NCBI RefSeq assembly: GCF_018128905.1
Contig: NZ_CP063808.1
Coordinates: 4,030,001 to 4,094,000, forward strand
Direction: 5' to 3'
From: Streptomyces sp. A2-16
GTDB taxonomy: Bacteria > Actinomycetota > Actinomycetes > Streptomycetales > Streptomycetaceae
DNA length: 64,000 nucleotides
The position numbers were made by a program, and so were the translations under genes. Positions 18,417 to 26,235 of the stretch are shown in pieces (the first letter of the stretch is position 1; each line of letters begins with the position of its first letter). The notes under the pieces are model-generated. The model was not told where the DNA came from, did no database searches, and worked only from the letters and a program-made list of their open reading frames with translations.

Positions 18417-19229
18417 TCATGCCGCCGGGCCGTCGCGGAGCACGCCCCGCACGGTGTCGAGCCCCGCACCCGGGTCCAACTCTGGCAGCCACCACGTCGC
18501 ACCGGCTCGCGCGTAGGGCTCGGGGTCGACACCGAGGGGCAGTCCTACGGCGATGTCGTACGAGTCCATCCGCCCCTGGCGCAGTGCGGTGAGGGAGCCG
18601 ACGACCTCGGCGAGCTGGTCCGGATGCCCGAGATTGGCGGGGAAGAAGCCGTCGAGCCGTGCGGCGCGGCGGATCGGCTTGGCGTTGCCCGGGAATCCGG
18701 CGGCCCACACCGGGACGCCCGGGCGTTGCACCGGCCGCGGCAGGAAGGTGATGTCGTCGACGGTGTAGTGCTCGCCGCGATGGCGCACCGTCTCGCCTGA
18801 CCAGGCTGCGGCCAGGATGTCCAGGGACTCGTCGAGCATCTGCCCGCGCCGCCGGGCATCGAGCTCCTCGCCGGTCCTGGACAGCTCGCCGGCGAACCGG
18901 TCGCTGCCCAGGCCGACGCCGAGGGTGAGGCGGCCGTCGCTGAGCCGGTCGAGTGTCGCGCTCTCCCGCGCCACCTTGGCCGGCCGGCGACGGGGAAGGA
19001 CCGACACCATCGGGCCGAGTCGGATGCGCTCGGTCGCGGTCGCGATGGCCGCCAGAGTGATCCACGGGTCGGCGACCTGCCGGACCGGCGCCCGCCAGCA
19101 CAGCTGGTCCCACACGAAGCAACCGTCCCATCCGGCCTCCTCCGCCTCGGCGGCGAGGCGCCGGACCACCCGCGGATCGGCGAGTTCCTCGAAGAGCGGC
19201 AGCCACAGAGCCGACCGCAGCCGTTTCAT
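18417..19229 (-). CDS. LLM-class flavin-dependent oxidoreductase
   Basis: A 270-residue luciferase-like TIM-barrel protein that would use FMN or F420. The early W-L-P-L-F-E-E-L region, L-G-P-M-V-S-V-L-P-R-R-R-P and G-R-L-T-L-G-V-G-L-G-S-D are characteristic. ATG 19229 overlaps the stop of the upstream hydrolase in an ATGA, which indicates translational coupling, and GGAGG precedes it. It is the middle gene of a hydrolase / LLM oxidoreductase / methyltransferase operon opposite a LysR gene. The pathway is not identified. Confidence 0.85.
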   Translation of the reverse strand: MKRLRSALWLPLFEELADPRVVRRLAAEAEEAGWDGCFVWDQLCWRAPVRQVADPWITLAAIATATERIRLGPMVSVLPRRRPAKVARESATLDRLSDGRLTLGVGLGSDRFAGELSRTGEELDARRRGQMLDESLDILAAAWSGETVRHRGEHYTVDDITFLPRPVQRPGVPVWAAGFPGNAKPIRRAARLDGFFPANLGHPDQLAEVVGSLTALRQGRMDSYDIAVGLPLGVDPEPYARAGATWWLPELDPGAGLDTVRGVLRDGPAA

Positions 19230-20080
19230 GAGCGACCTCCCCGCGTGTGCCGTACCAGAGCCGCCACGAAGTCGTCCCACACGGGACGCGGGAGGTCGTG
19301 TCCTGCCCCCTTGAGGACCAGCAGCCGCGCGCCGGGGATCGCGTCACGCAGCGCCTCGCCGTGCGGCAGCGGCAGCAGTGGGTCCAGGTCACCGTGGACC
19401 ACGAGGGTCGGCGCCGCGATGTCGCCGAAGCCGCCGTGCGCCGGCTCGTCGTACTCGACGGCGAAGTGGTTGGACAACGTCGACGCGTAGTTCCCGGCGC
19501 GCGCCACGTCGTGTCGGACCAGTTCCCGGATCGCGGCCTCGTCGAAGTACGGCGAACCTCCGGAGCAGGCCCTCGCACCGTCGACGACGTACTCGACGAG
19601 CGCGGCCGTGTCGGAGACGTCCGGCTCGGCAGGCATGGCCAGGTCGCCCGAGGGAGGCGGCAGATCGTCGGCACCCGTCGAGGTGGAGAGGAACGTCAGC
19701 GACGCGATGCGCCCGGGATGGTCCACACCGAGGATCAGTCCGGTCCCGCCGAACATGGACTGACAGACCAGATGGGCGCGCTCGATGCCCAGGGCATTCA
19801 GGATGCCGAGCACGTCGAGGCTCAGATCCATGAGCGAGTAGTCCGGCCGGCCAGGCGGCCGGAAGGTCGACCGGCCGGTGTCCCGGTGGTCGTACCGGAC
19901 CACGAACCGGCCATGGGCGGCGATCTGTTCGCAGAGGTCGGCGTCCCACCACAGCATCGAGGCGGACGCCCCGGCGACCAGCACGACGGCCGGGGCCGTG
20001 GGGTCTCCGAAAGTCTCGACACACAGCTCGACGCCGTTGATCGCGAGCAGCTGCTCGCCGTGCGATTCATGTGAGGTCAT
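19226..20080 (-). CDS. Alpha/beta hydrolase (RdmC/esterase-like)
   Basis: A 284-residue hydrolase with V-A-G-A-S-A (oxyanion loop), R-Y-D-H-R-D-T-G-R-S, nucleophile region C-Q-S108-M-F-G-G, H-G-D-L-D-P for the acid and G-A-G-H-D-L-P for the His. The elbow departs from GxSxG because the first Gly is Cys. Relatives include anthracycline methylesterases and haloperoxidase-like esterases. It is the first gene of the coupled three-gene operon and diverges from the LysR gene. The ATG has a poor ribosome site and may be close to the transcription start. Confidence 0.8.
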   Translation of the reverse strand: MTSHESHGEQLLAINGVELCVETFGDPTAPAVVLVAGASASMLWWDADLCEQIAAHGRFVVRYDHRDTGRSTFRPPGRPDYSLMDLSLDVLGILNALGIERAHLVCQSMFGGTGLILGVDHPGRIASLTFLSTSTGADDLPPPSGDLAMPAEPDVSDTAALVEYVVDGARACSGGSPYFDEAAIRELVRHDVARAGNYASTLSNHFAVEYDEPAHGGFGDIAAPTLVVHGDLDPLLPLPHGEALRDAIPGARLLVLKGAGHDLPRPVWDDFVAALVRHTRGGRS

Positions 20081-20115
20081 GTCCAGCACGCTAGGGTCCG
20101 CGAGTGCATTGTGAA

Positions 20116-20146
20116 AAGCGATGATTTCCGATGGACGCGATCGCTT
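20116..20146. promoter_or_regulatory. Putative LysR operator in divergent region
   Basis: AAGCGAT-N17-ATCGCTT lies in the 76-bp region between the LysR gene and the hydrolase operon, the usual place for LysR binding and autoregulation. The repeat is visible; binding by this regulator is inferred. Confidence 0.4.
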
Positions 20147-20156
20147 CTGCCGATAG

Positions 20157-21083
20157 ATGGTGGCTAAGCTGGAGGACGTGAGCACTATCGAGGTCCGCCA
20201 TCTGGCGGCGATGGCCGCCATCGCCGAGGAGGGCTCGTTCGGCCGGGCGGCCGTCCGCCTCGGGTACACCCAGTCGACCGTGAGCCAGCAGATCGCCGCG
20301 TTGGAGAGGACCGTCGGAGGCCCGGTGTTCGACCGGCCGGGCGGCCCCAAGCCGGTGCGGCTCACTCCACTCGGCCTCGTGGTCCTGGACCACGGCCGCG
20401 CACTGCTGGCGAATGCGCAGGCGCTGGCGGACGCCGTCGAGCGGTTCCAGGCGGGGGACGGCCGGATCGACATCGGCACGTTCCAGAGCGTGTCCAGCAT
20501 GATCCTGCCGTCGGTCGTCCGACGGCTGCGCGACGAACACCCCGGCTGCGACATCAGGTTGTCCGAGGAGGAGCCGGAGCAGCCGCAGCTCGGCGACCTC
20601 GACCTGCTGTTCTACGACGGCCGCATCGACGGCGACGTCGAGCACCGGAAGCTGCTCGACGATCCGTATCTGCTGGTCGCCGGCGCCGGCGTCTTCCCCG
20701 AAGGTCCGGTGCCGCTGGAGCGGCTCGACGGCGTACCGATGGTGGCCTGGCCGCTGACCTGCGACCAGCCGGCGATGGAACAGGCCGTCGCCCGCAGCGG
20801 CGCCCGTCCGCGGATCGTGTTCCGCTCCGCGGTCAACGACACCCTGCTGTCCATGGTGCGGGCCGGCCTGGGATCGGCGCTCCTGCCCTGGCTCGTCGTC
20901 CTCGGCGCGGACGTCCTGTCGGACGACAGGCTCCGCGTCCACGAGCTGCGGCCGTCCCTGCCGCCACGTGAGATCCACCTGCACTGGCAGGCCGGGCGTA
21001 TCCACTCACCGCTCGCCGCCCGTGCCGTCGACATCGCCGTGGAGGTGGCGGCGGAACTGCCACCGCCGCCGGTCGGCGCCTGA
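20157..21083 (+). CDS. LysR-family transcriptional regulator
   Basis: A 308-residue LysR-type regulator. The winged helix-turn-helix (about 10-70) contains S-F-G-R-A-A-V-R-L-G-Y-T-Q-S-T-V-S-Q-Q-I-A-A-L-E, followed by a periplasmic-binding-protein-like effector domain. It most likely controls the divergent hydrolase / LLM oxidoreductase / methyltransferase operon. ATG 20157 lacks a clear ribosome site; a GTG at 20178 has a GGAGG only 2 bases away, so the start is uncertain by 7 codons. Confidence 0.85.
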   Translation: MVAKLEDVSTIEVRHLAAMAAIAEEGSFGRAAVRLGYTQSTVSQQIAALERTVGGPVFDRPGGPKPVRLTPLGLVVLDHGRALLANAQALADAVERFQAGDGRIDIGTFQSVSSMILPSVVRRLRDEHPGCDIRLSEEEPEQPQLGDLDLLFYDGRIDGDVEHRKLLDDPYLLVAGAGVFPEGPVPLERLDGVPMVAWPLTCDQPAMEQAVARSGARPRIVFRSAVNDTLLSMVRAGLGSALLPWLVVLGADVLSDDRLRVHELRPSLPPREIHLHWQAGRIHSPLAARAVDIAVEVAAELPPPPVGA

Positions 21084-21094
21084 CACCCGGCGCG

Positions 21095-21135
21095 CCGCCC
21101 GGGTGGCGATCCCACGAGGGCGCCGACCCGGGCGG
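21095..21135. terminator. Bidirectional hairpin terminator
   Basis: Arms 21095-21104 and 21126-21135 are perfectly complementary over 10 bp, with an additional inner GGCG/CGCC pairing. It lies between the convergent LysR and erythromycin-esterase-family genes. Confidence 0.65.
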
Positions 21136-21153
21136 TCCGCGAGGTGCGGCACA

Positions 21154-22551
21154 TCAGGAGGTGCCGAGGTAGGTCGTCGCCTCGATGTCGTGCAGGTGGA
21201 TGAGGATGTCGTGCGCCCGGCCGAAGGCGGCCGTGTACTGCGCGGGGTCGGGCCACCCGGCGCCGATGTTCCAGGTGGCGCGCTCCTTGTCCAGCCAGGC
21301 ACGAGCGGGCTCGGGGGCTGTGCGCAGGTCGAGGAAGTAGTCGTCCTGGCGGGCCCTGTCCAGGGTGGCTTCGTTGGAGCCCGGCTTCGCGGCGCCCACC
21401 CGGTAGGTGCGTATCACGTCGTCGTCGGTGCCGAACGCCTTGAAGGCACCCTCGTAGAAGCTGAAGCCGATGCTGACGTAGTTCCCGCCCAACGCATCGC
21501 GCAGGAACGAGCCTTGCGTCTTGGGATACCGTGCGTCGAACGAGTCGTAGGACACATGGGTGTTGTGGGCCGACAGCAGGATCCGGTCGCCGGTGTGCCG
21601 CTGCCACCAGGCCACGTTCTCGGCCATCACCTGGTCACGGAGTCTCATCATCTGCGCCGACTGGGCCTCGTCGGCGAAGTCGAAGGCCAGGCCCCTGGCC
21701 ATCTGGTGAATGGCCCTGGCGTGCTGCACCGTCCACAGCTGCTCCTGCTGGTCGGCTCCGGTGGCCGGGCGCTGCTTCCGCAGGAGTTCGTACACCTGCC
21801 CGGTCCGCTCGGCCCGCTCCCGGCGCTCGGCGAGCGGAAGCCGGAAGTACGCCTCGCTGTAGGTGCCGGCGTCGGTGGTCGGTGCCAGACCGCGGTACAG
21901 CTCGGTGACGCGCTCCAGCAACCGCGGGTACCTGCGGGCCACATAGCCGGTCACCCGCTCGTACAGTTCGGGTCCTGCGTAGCCCATGTCGTCGCCCATG
22001 AACCGCACCGGGTCGTTCGGATGGCGGAGGTTGTAGTCGCGCATCCACTCGATGAGGTCGCGGTAGTCCTGGTTGTTCCAGATCCGGTACGACCCCTGGA
22101 ACTCCTCACGCGCGATGTCCTTCAGGTCGCCCTTCCCGTTCACCACGTACTCGTCGAGCCGCACGCCGCTGCTCCAGGGCAGCTCCAGGGCGAAGGTCCG
22201 AAAGCCCTTCTCCTCGACCAGGTGGCGGAAGACCCGGTGCTTCATGCGGAAGAAGTCCCGCGATCCATGGGTGGCCTCACCCAGCCCCACCACCTTGGCG
22301 CCCCCGACCATGCGGCCCAGTGCGTCGAGGTCCCGCAGACTGCCCTTCGGGTCCGTGCTCCGGAGCGGGTGGGCATGTCGTTCGAGGGCGGCGACCACGC
22401 TCCCGGCGTGCGGCCCGGAGAGCGCCGCCCTCGACACCGACACCGAGGCGGGTGACCCGTGCCCGGTGGCGCCGATGGCCGAAGTGGCCGGCGCCATCGC
22501 GCCGAGGGAGAGGAGGACCGAGGGAATGACTACTGCCATGCGTCGTGTCAT
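21154..22551 (-). CDS. Secreted erythromycin-esterase-family protein
   Basis: A 465-residue member of the Ere family (PF05139). A Sec-type signal peptide covers about the first 30 residues. The family signature G-L-G-E92-A-T-H95-G-S-R is intact, followed by F-A-L-E-L and a late A-H-N-T-H-V. Family enzymes hydrolyse macrolide lactones, but many members have other ester substrates or unknown roles, so antibiotic inactivation is not proven. Export is unusual for a resistance esterase. ATG 22551 is used; a second ATG lies 12 bases inside. No macrolide biosynthesis gene is near. Confidence 0.83.
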   Translation of the reverse strand: MTRRMAVVIPSVLLSLGAMAPATSAIGATGHGSPASVSVSRAALSGPHAGSVVAALERHAHPLRSTDPKGSLRDLDALGRMVGGAKVVGLGEATHGSRDFFRMKHRVFRHLVEEKGFRTFALELPWSSGVRLDEYVVNGKGDLKDIAREEFQGSYRIWNNQDYRDLIEWMRDYNLRHPNDPVRFMGDDMGYAGPELYERVTGYVARRYPRLLERVTELYRGLAPTTDAGTYSEAYFRLPLAERRERAERTGQVYELLRKQRPATGADQQEQLWTVQHARAIHQMARGLAFDFADEAQSAQMMRLRDQVMAENVAWWQRHTGDRILLSAHNTHVSYDSFDARYPKTQGSFLRDALGGNYVSIGFSFYEGAFKAFGTDDDVIRTYRVGAAKPGSNEATLDRARQDDYFLDLRTAPEPARAWLDKERATWNIGAGWPDPAQYTAAFGRAHDILIHLHDIEATTYLGTS

Positions 22552-22655
22552 GGCTACAGATTTCCGTGCGCACCGGGTGTGCCACGAACCCACCCGCTGC
22601 CCATCCGCGGGTACCGCAGGCACTACCACCGGGGGTGCCCAGGCACGTCGGAAGG

Positions 22656-22679
22656 CCGGCCCGGAGCTGTCCGGGCCGG
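22656..22679 (-). terminator. Hairpin terminator after the GIY-YIG gene
   Basis: A 10-bp perfect stem (22656-22665 with 22670-22679) and a 4-base loop begin about 30 bases past the stop of the GIY-YIG-like gene on the minus strand. It precedes the promoter area of the esterase-family gene. Confidence 0.6.
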
Positions 22680-22709
22680 TTCGATCAACGCTGTTCGGTG
22701 ACGCGGCGC

Positions 22710-23237
22710 TTACGGCTTGGTCCGCTTGGTCCGGCGTATGGATGGTGCGGGTGGGTGCTGAGCCGCCTCGGCCTCCTCGGCCTCTGTGGAGAGTCTCGCC
22801 ACCTTTGCCTGCGCTGCGGTGATGCCGCGGAGGATGAGGCGCAGGTGGGTGGTGGACTCGGGTACGGCGGCCTCGAGCTCCGCCAGCCGCCTCCGCTGCG
22901 CGGCGAGTTCGGCCCTGAGCCGCGCAGCCCGGTCGGGCGGCGGGGGAGGGGCCGATCCGTTGAAGACGACGTTGTGCAGGGGTCGTTCGGTGTGGACGGC
23001 TTCGCGTTCGGCTGCGTGTGCGTCGAGGGGGTAGTCGATCCGGACTCCGATGACGCGAGGGCCCCAGGGCTGTTGTTGCAGGTGGGTGCGGATGCGGGTG
23101 AGCGGGCAGGTGGAGATGCCGACGTACAGCAGGCCTTCGAGGCCGTAGAGCCGGTACAGCGCGGTGCGGCCCGCGGTGTGCAGACTGCCTTCCTCGTCGA
23201 ACAGGCTGCGCAGGAACTGCGTGTCGATGTCGGTCAC
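22710..23237 (-). CDS. GIY-YIG-like nuclease-domain protein with charged helical tail
   Basis: A 175-residue protein. Residues about 25-90 contain L-Y-R-L ... L-L-Y-V-G-I-S, the two half-motifs of the GIY-YIG fold, then a basic stretch and an E-R-E segment. Residues about 100-150 are Ala/Arg/Glu/Leu-rich and probably helical, and the tail is Pro/Lys-rich. A catalytic Arg and Glu can be proposed but not assigned. The GTG start has a GGGAGG site. It is divergent from the deacetylase gene. Nuclease activity is inferred from the fold only. Confidence 0.6.
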   Translation of the reverse strand: MTDIDTQFLRSLFDEEGSLHTAGRTALYRLYGLEGLLYVGISTCPLTRIRTHLQQQPWGPRVIGVRIDYPLDAHAAEREAVHTERPLHNVVFNGSAPPPPPDRAARLRAELAAQRRRLAELEAAVPESTTHLRLILRGITAAQAKVARLSTEAEEAEAAQHPPAPSIRRTKRTKP

Positions 23238-23537
23238 GACGCGGCCTCCCTCGGGTCAGGGCGCACGGTGGTTGTTGCGGCCCGGTTGCTGCCCGGCCCG
23301 CTGTGGGCGAGCGTTGCAGGCCCCCAGGGGCGAGCGCCGACCGGGCGCTGTTCGTCCGTGCCCTCACGCTCCCACGCGGGTGTGACAGTGCCGTGGTCGG
23401 CCGGGTTGTCCGCGAACTCCCCCGGAATTGTCCTTGATCGGTAACGGACGGATCCCGTGGCCGCGGTTCCTCGTCTAGCCAGGTGGTCACCGAGTGACCG
23501 GGGAATCGACGAGGAACTGCGCGAAAGCGGGGCGGAC
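23238..23537. other. Divergent intergenic region, GIY-YIG gene / deacetylase
   Basis: The 300-bp region must hold both promoters. The clearest structure is the inverted repeat GGTCAC-CGA-GTGACC at 23485-23499, 39 bp before the deacetylase start. I see no riboswitch-like pattern or additional gene. Confidence 0.4.
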
Positions 23538-24308
23538 ATGGCACGGCACGGCGGGCGGGGCTGGAACGGCAAGGTACTCGGGGCGGCGCTCGGGGTGACG
23601 ATGCTCGCCGCCGGTGCGTCTGTGTGGACCGCGCAGGCCGGTGCCGTAGGAGCCACGTCGCCCAAGTCGACCACGTCGGCCACGCCAGGCGGTGCGGTGA
23701 AGCCGGTCGCGGTGACCATCGCGCACGCCTCGGACAAGGGGGCGCGCGGCGTCAACATCACCATCGACGACGGCCCCGACCCGGCATGGACCCCCCAAGT
23801 CCTCGACGTGCTGCGGGAGTACGGGGTGAAGGCCACCTTCTGCATGGTGGGGACGCAGGCGCAGGCCCACCCGGACCTGGTGAAGCAGGTGGTCGCCGCC
23901 GGACACCGGCTGTGCGACCACTCGGTGTCCCACGACACCACCATGGACAAGAAGTCCGAGGCCTACCAGTCGCAGCAGATCCTCGACGCCGAGCGGATGA
24001 TCACCCAGGCGTCCGGTGGCGTACGGCCCATGTACTACCGGGCCCCCGGCGGCGCCTTCACCCCCTACAGCCGCAAGCTCGCCGCCTCCCGCGGCATGCG
24101 TCCGCTGGGATGGAACGTGGACTCCAAGGACTTCGAACGGCCGGGCGCGGCCGCCATGGTCGCGACGGTCGAGCGTGAACTTCCCAATGGCCCGACCGTT
24201 CTCTTCCACGACGCGGGCGGCGACCGCTCGCAGACCGTCGAGGCCCTGCGCGAGATCCTGCCCCGGCTCAAGGAACAGGGCTACTCCTTCGGGTTTCCCG
24301 TCCGCTGA
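23538..24308 (+). CDS. Secreted NodB-type polysaccharide deacetylase
   Basis: A 256-residue carbohydrate esterase family 4 enzyme that removes N- or O-acetyl groups from chitin oligomers, peptidoglycan or xylan outside the cell. An N-terminal hydrophobic signal segment (about 12-35) precedes the NodB domain (about 70-250). Visible motifs are T-I-D77-D78-G-P-D, H128-S-V-S-H132 (metal triad Asp78/His128/His132), R-A-P-G-G (about 168-172) and L-F-H-D (His about 224). ATG 23538 is preceded by a G-rich site; upstream in-frame codons would spoil the signal peptide. The substrate cannot be told from sequence. Confidence 0.9.
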   Translation: MARHGGRGWNGKVLGAALGVTMLAAGASVWTAQAGAVGATSPKSTTSATPGGAVKPVAVTIAHASDKGARGVNITIDDGPDPAWTPQVLDVLREYGVKATFCMVGTQAQAHPDLVKQVVAAGHRLCDHSVSHDTTMDKKSEAYQSQQILDAERMITQASGGVRPMYYRAPGGAFTPYSRKLAASRGMRPLGWNVDSKDFERPGAAAMVATVERELPNGPTVLFHDAGGDRSQTVEALREILPRLKEQGYSFGFPVR

Positions 24309-24379
24309 CCGCGGCAGCCGCCACCGGCTCGGGTGCATGGGCCGGCCGCCGTGCGTACCTCGAACGCCCCGACGACCGC

Positions 24380-24421
24380 GTGAATCCCGCACCAGGACGC
24401 CACCCCGGTGCGGGACTTCAC
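24380..24421. terminator. Interrupted hairpin, bidirectional terminator
   Basis: CCCGCACC (24386-24393) pairs with GGTGCGGG (24407-24414), and the flanking GTGAA (24380-24384) pairs with TTCAC (24417-24421). It lies between the convergent deacetylase and secreted-protein genes. Confidence 0.6.
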
Positions 24422-24426
24422 CAGAC

Positions 24427-24490
24427 CCCGGCCTTCCCGCGTCGATCCCGGCCCAGGTCCCGGCCCTCCCGCGTCGATCCCGGCCCCGGC
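24427..24490. repeat. Two tandem 32-bp repeats
   Basis: Units 24427-24458 and 24459-24490 match at 29 of 32 positions and share the core CCCGCGTCGATCCCGGCCC. They abut the stop codon of the minus-strand secreted-protein gene. Their function is unknown; slippage duplication is likely. Confidence 0.6.
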
Positions 24491-24491
24491 C

Positions 24492-25070
24492 CTACCCGAC
24501 GAAGTCCGGTTGCCAGGGCAGGACACGGAAGTCGCCGGTGCCGTTCTTCACACGCTCGAACGGTGCCGAACTCACGCACTTGGGCAGGTCCTTCGTCTCC
24601 ACGGGGTTGCCCACGGAGGCCCAGCTGTAGCCCAGCCGGTCGTGTCGGCCCACGTCGTGCACGGTGAAACCGACCCGCTTGCCCTTCGCCCCCGGCAGGT
24701 CGCTGCCGGTGATGATCCCGGTGGCGACCGCGACCTTCCCGCCGGTCACCAGGCAGTCGATCTTCCCCTTGGCCCAGGCCCCCTCGCCGTTGAGGTAGTG
24801 GCTGAAGCGGAACGTCCCGGTGGCTTTCGCCGGATCCATCCGGTGCTCGGCGGCCAGATGCGCGTCGAAGGTGAAGGTGATGTCGTCCCCGAGAGTGCGG
24901 GAGAGCTTGGCGGACCCGGTCAGGGCTGCCGCTTTCCGCGGCTCGCCGGGAGAGTCGGTTCCGGCCGAACGGCCGAAGGCCGCGGCGGAGGCGGTGCACG
25001 CGACGGTGATCAGGACGGCGGCGCCAACGGCGACACGGATGCGCGGAGAAGCAGACGCATTGCGGCTCAT
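24492..25070 (-). CDS. Uncharacterised secreted protein
   Basis: A 192-residue protein with a signal peptide (about 1-35) and a beta-rich mature region. The phrases D-I-T-F-T-F-D-A-H-L-A, G-T-F-R-F-S-H and K-C-V-S-S-A-P-F resemble a group of streptomycete secreted proteins of unknown role. Two cysteines could form a disulfide. GGAAGGA stands 8 bases before the ATG. No neighbour explains its function. Confidence 0.65.
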   Translation of the reverse strand: MSRNASASPRIRVAVGAAVLITVACTASAAAFGRSAGTDSPGEPRKAAALTGSAKLSRTLGDDITFTFDAHLAAEHRMDPAKATGTFRFSHYLNGEGAWAKGKIDCLVTGGKVAVATGIITGSDLPGAKGKRVGFTVHDVGRHDRLGYSWASVGNPVETKDLPKCVSSAPFERVKNGTGDFRVLPWQPDFVG

Positions 25071-25384
25071 TCGCTGGTCCTTCCTCGTGGGTGACGCCCG
25101 TGCTCCGCGGGCGCCTTGACAGGCTCCCGTGAGCTGACGGGGTCTCACATCGCCCGCCGTGCTGACGTATCGCTCCCTCACCCGGCGCACACGAGTGATC
25201 GCTGTGCGCCCGCAGAGGTACGTCCGCCTGCGCCCCAGGTCCCACTCGGAGGCTGTGACCGGCACGCACTCGATGACCGTCACGCACCGGGTGAGCGGCG
25301 CTCCACGTGCGCGTGTCCACGCCCTCCACGCCCTCCACGTATATGCCGTCTGCGGCCGACGCGGTCCGCCGTCGGCATGCGCTG
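25071..25384. other. Intergenic region without a convincing gene
   Basis: This 314-bp stretch should contain the promoter of the secreted-protein gene. The only pattern I see is a short direct repeat, CCACGCCCT twice followed by CCACG, at 25317-25339. Open frames here do not look like protein. Confidence 0.4.
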
Positions 25385-25654
25385 TCAAGGACTCGCGGCT
25401 GCCCCGGCCGTCGTCCCGCCCGTCGAGGGCGCGTTCTCGCCCGTGCCGTCCTCGGCCTCCCAGCGCAGCAGGTCGCCCGGCTGGCACTCGAGCACCTCGC
25501 AGAGCGCGGCGAGCGTCGCGAAACGTACCGCCTTGGCGCGGCCGTTCTTGAGTACCGCCAGGTTGGCGGGAGTGATCCCCACCCGGTCCGCGAGTTCGCC
25601 CACGGACATCTTCCGCCTGGCCAGCATCACGTCGATGTCGACGGCGATCGGCAT
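25385..25654 (-). CDS. Small XRE-type regulator (YozG-like)
   Basis: An 89-residue helix-turn-helix protein. Residues about 8-62 include V-G-E-L-A-D-R-V-G-I-T-P-A-N-L-A-V-L-K-N-G and L-C-E-V-L-E-C-Q-P-G-D-L-L, typical of the Cro/CI regulators paired with DUF2975 proteins. The tail is low-complexity. Its ATG overlaps the stop of the DUF2975 gene by one base (TGATG), so translation is coupled. It probably represses its own operon. Confidence 0.85.
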   Translation of the reverse strand: MPIAVDIDVMLARRKMSVGELADRVGITPANLAVLKNGRAKAVRFATLAALCEVLECQPGDLLRWEAEDGTGENAPSTGGTTAGAAASP

Positions 25655-26145
25655 CAGATCACCTCGTCCAATTCGGCCTGCATCCGCGACGCCTCGACGT
25701 CGCGGGCGACGGCCTGGGCGAGCAGCATCCGCAGTACGAGCACGATGAGAGCGACTCCCAGGATGGCCACGCCGATCCCGGCCATGATGACGGTGACGCC
25801 CGGGTCGTCCCGCTGGCCCGGCGCGTTGACGGCGGTGACCGCGAACCATACGAGGGAGGCCGCCACGATCGCGCCGATCACTCCGTCCACGTACCGGAAG
25901 GCGGCGGGGGAGAACACGGTTCCGCGTCGGACCATCGTCACCAGCCGCCCCACGCAGACGACGGCCACCTGGACCGACCCCATGCCCAGGATCGTGATCA
26001 CCCGCAGCGCGGTCAGCGGAAGCGACCCGTCCTCCGGGTCGTTCCCACTGATCAACGTCCACACCATCAACGCCTGCACGAGCACGGTGCCGACGAGCAC
26101 CATCACGAGCACGACGCGCAGCGCGCTCACCGTCAGCTTTCCCAT
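25654..26145 (-). CDS. DUF2975 membrane protein
   Basis: A 163-residue integral membrane protein with four predicted helices (about 8-28, 48-68, 88-108, 120-145). It matches the DUF2975 family, whose members are almost always encoded with a small XRE regulator as here. A sensory or transport role for the pair has been suggested but is unproven. The ATG is preceded by AAGGG. It is the first gene of the two-gene operon. Confidence 0.82.
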   Translation of the reverse strand: MGKLTVSALRVVLVMVLVGTVLVQALMVWTLISGNDPEDGSLPLTALRVITILGMGSVQVAVVCVGRLVTMVRRGTVFSPAAFRYVDGVIGAIVAASLVWFAVTAVNAPGQRDDPGVTVIMAGIGVAILGVALIVLVLRMLLAQAVARDVEASRMQAELDEVI

Positions 26146-26177
26146 GACCTACCCTTCCATCGAATCGCGATGGAAAT

Positions 26178-26194
26178 CTATCGAATATCGATAG
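26178..26194. promoter_or_regulatory. Palindromic operator upstream of the DUF2975-XRE operon
   Basis: CTATCGA-ATA-TCGATAG is a perfect 7-3-7 inverted repeat in an AT-rich patch 33 bp before the DUF2975 start. An 8-bp palindrome ATCGCGAT (26164-26171) adjoins it. Binding by the XRE protein is inferred. Confidence 0.5.
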
Positions 26195-26235
26195 GTCAGG
26201 CAAGAGGGTGCGCGGATGAGACCGAAGGGGTGTGG

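Noticed and set aside
23238..23537. Possible c-di-AMP riboswitch ahead of the deacetylase, as seen for some streptomycete wall hydrolases
   Set aside because: I could not find the conserved ydaO-type core motifs in the leader.
25317..25339. Short CCACGCCCT direct repeats as a CRISPR-like array
   Set aside because: Only two 9-bp units without spacers and no cas genes.
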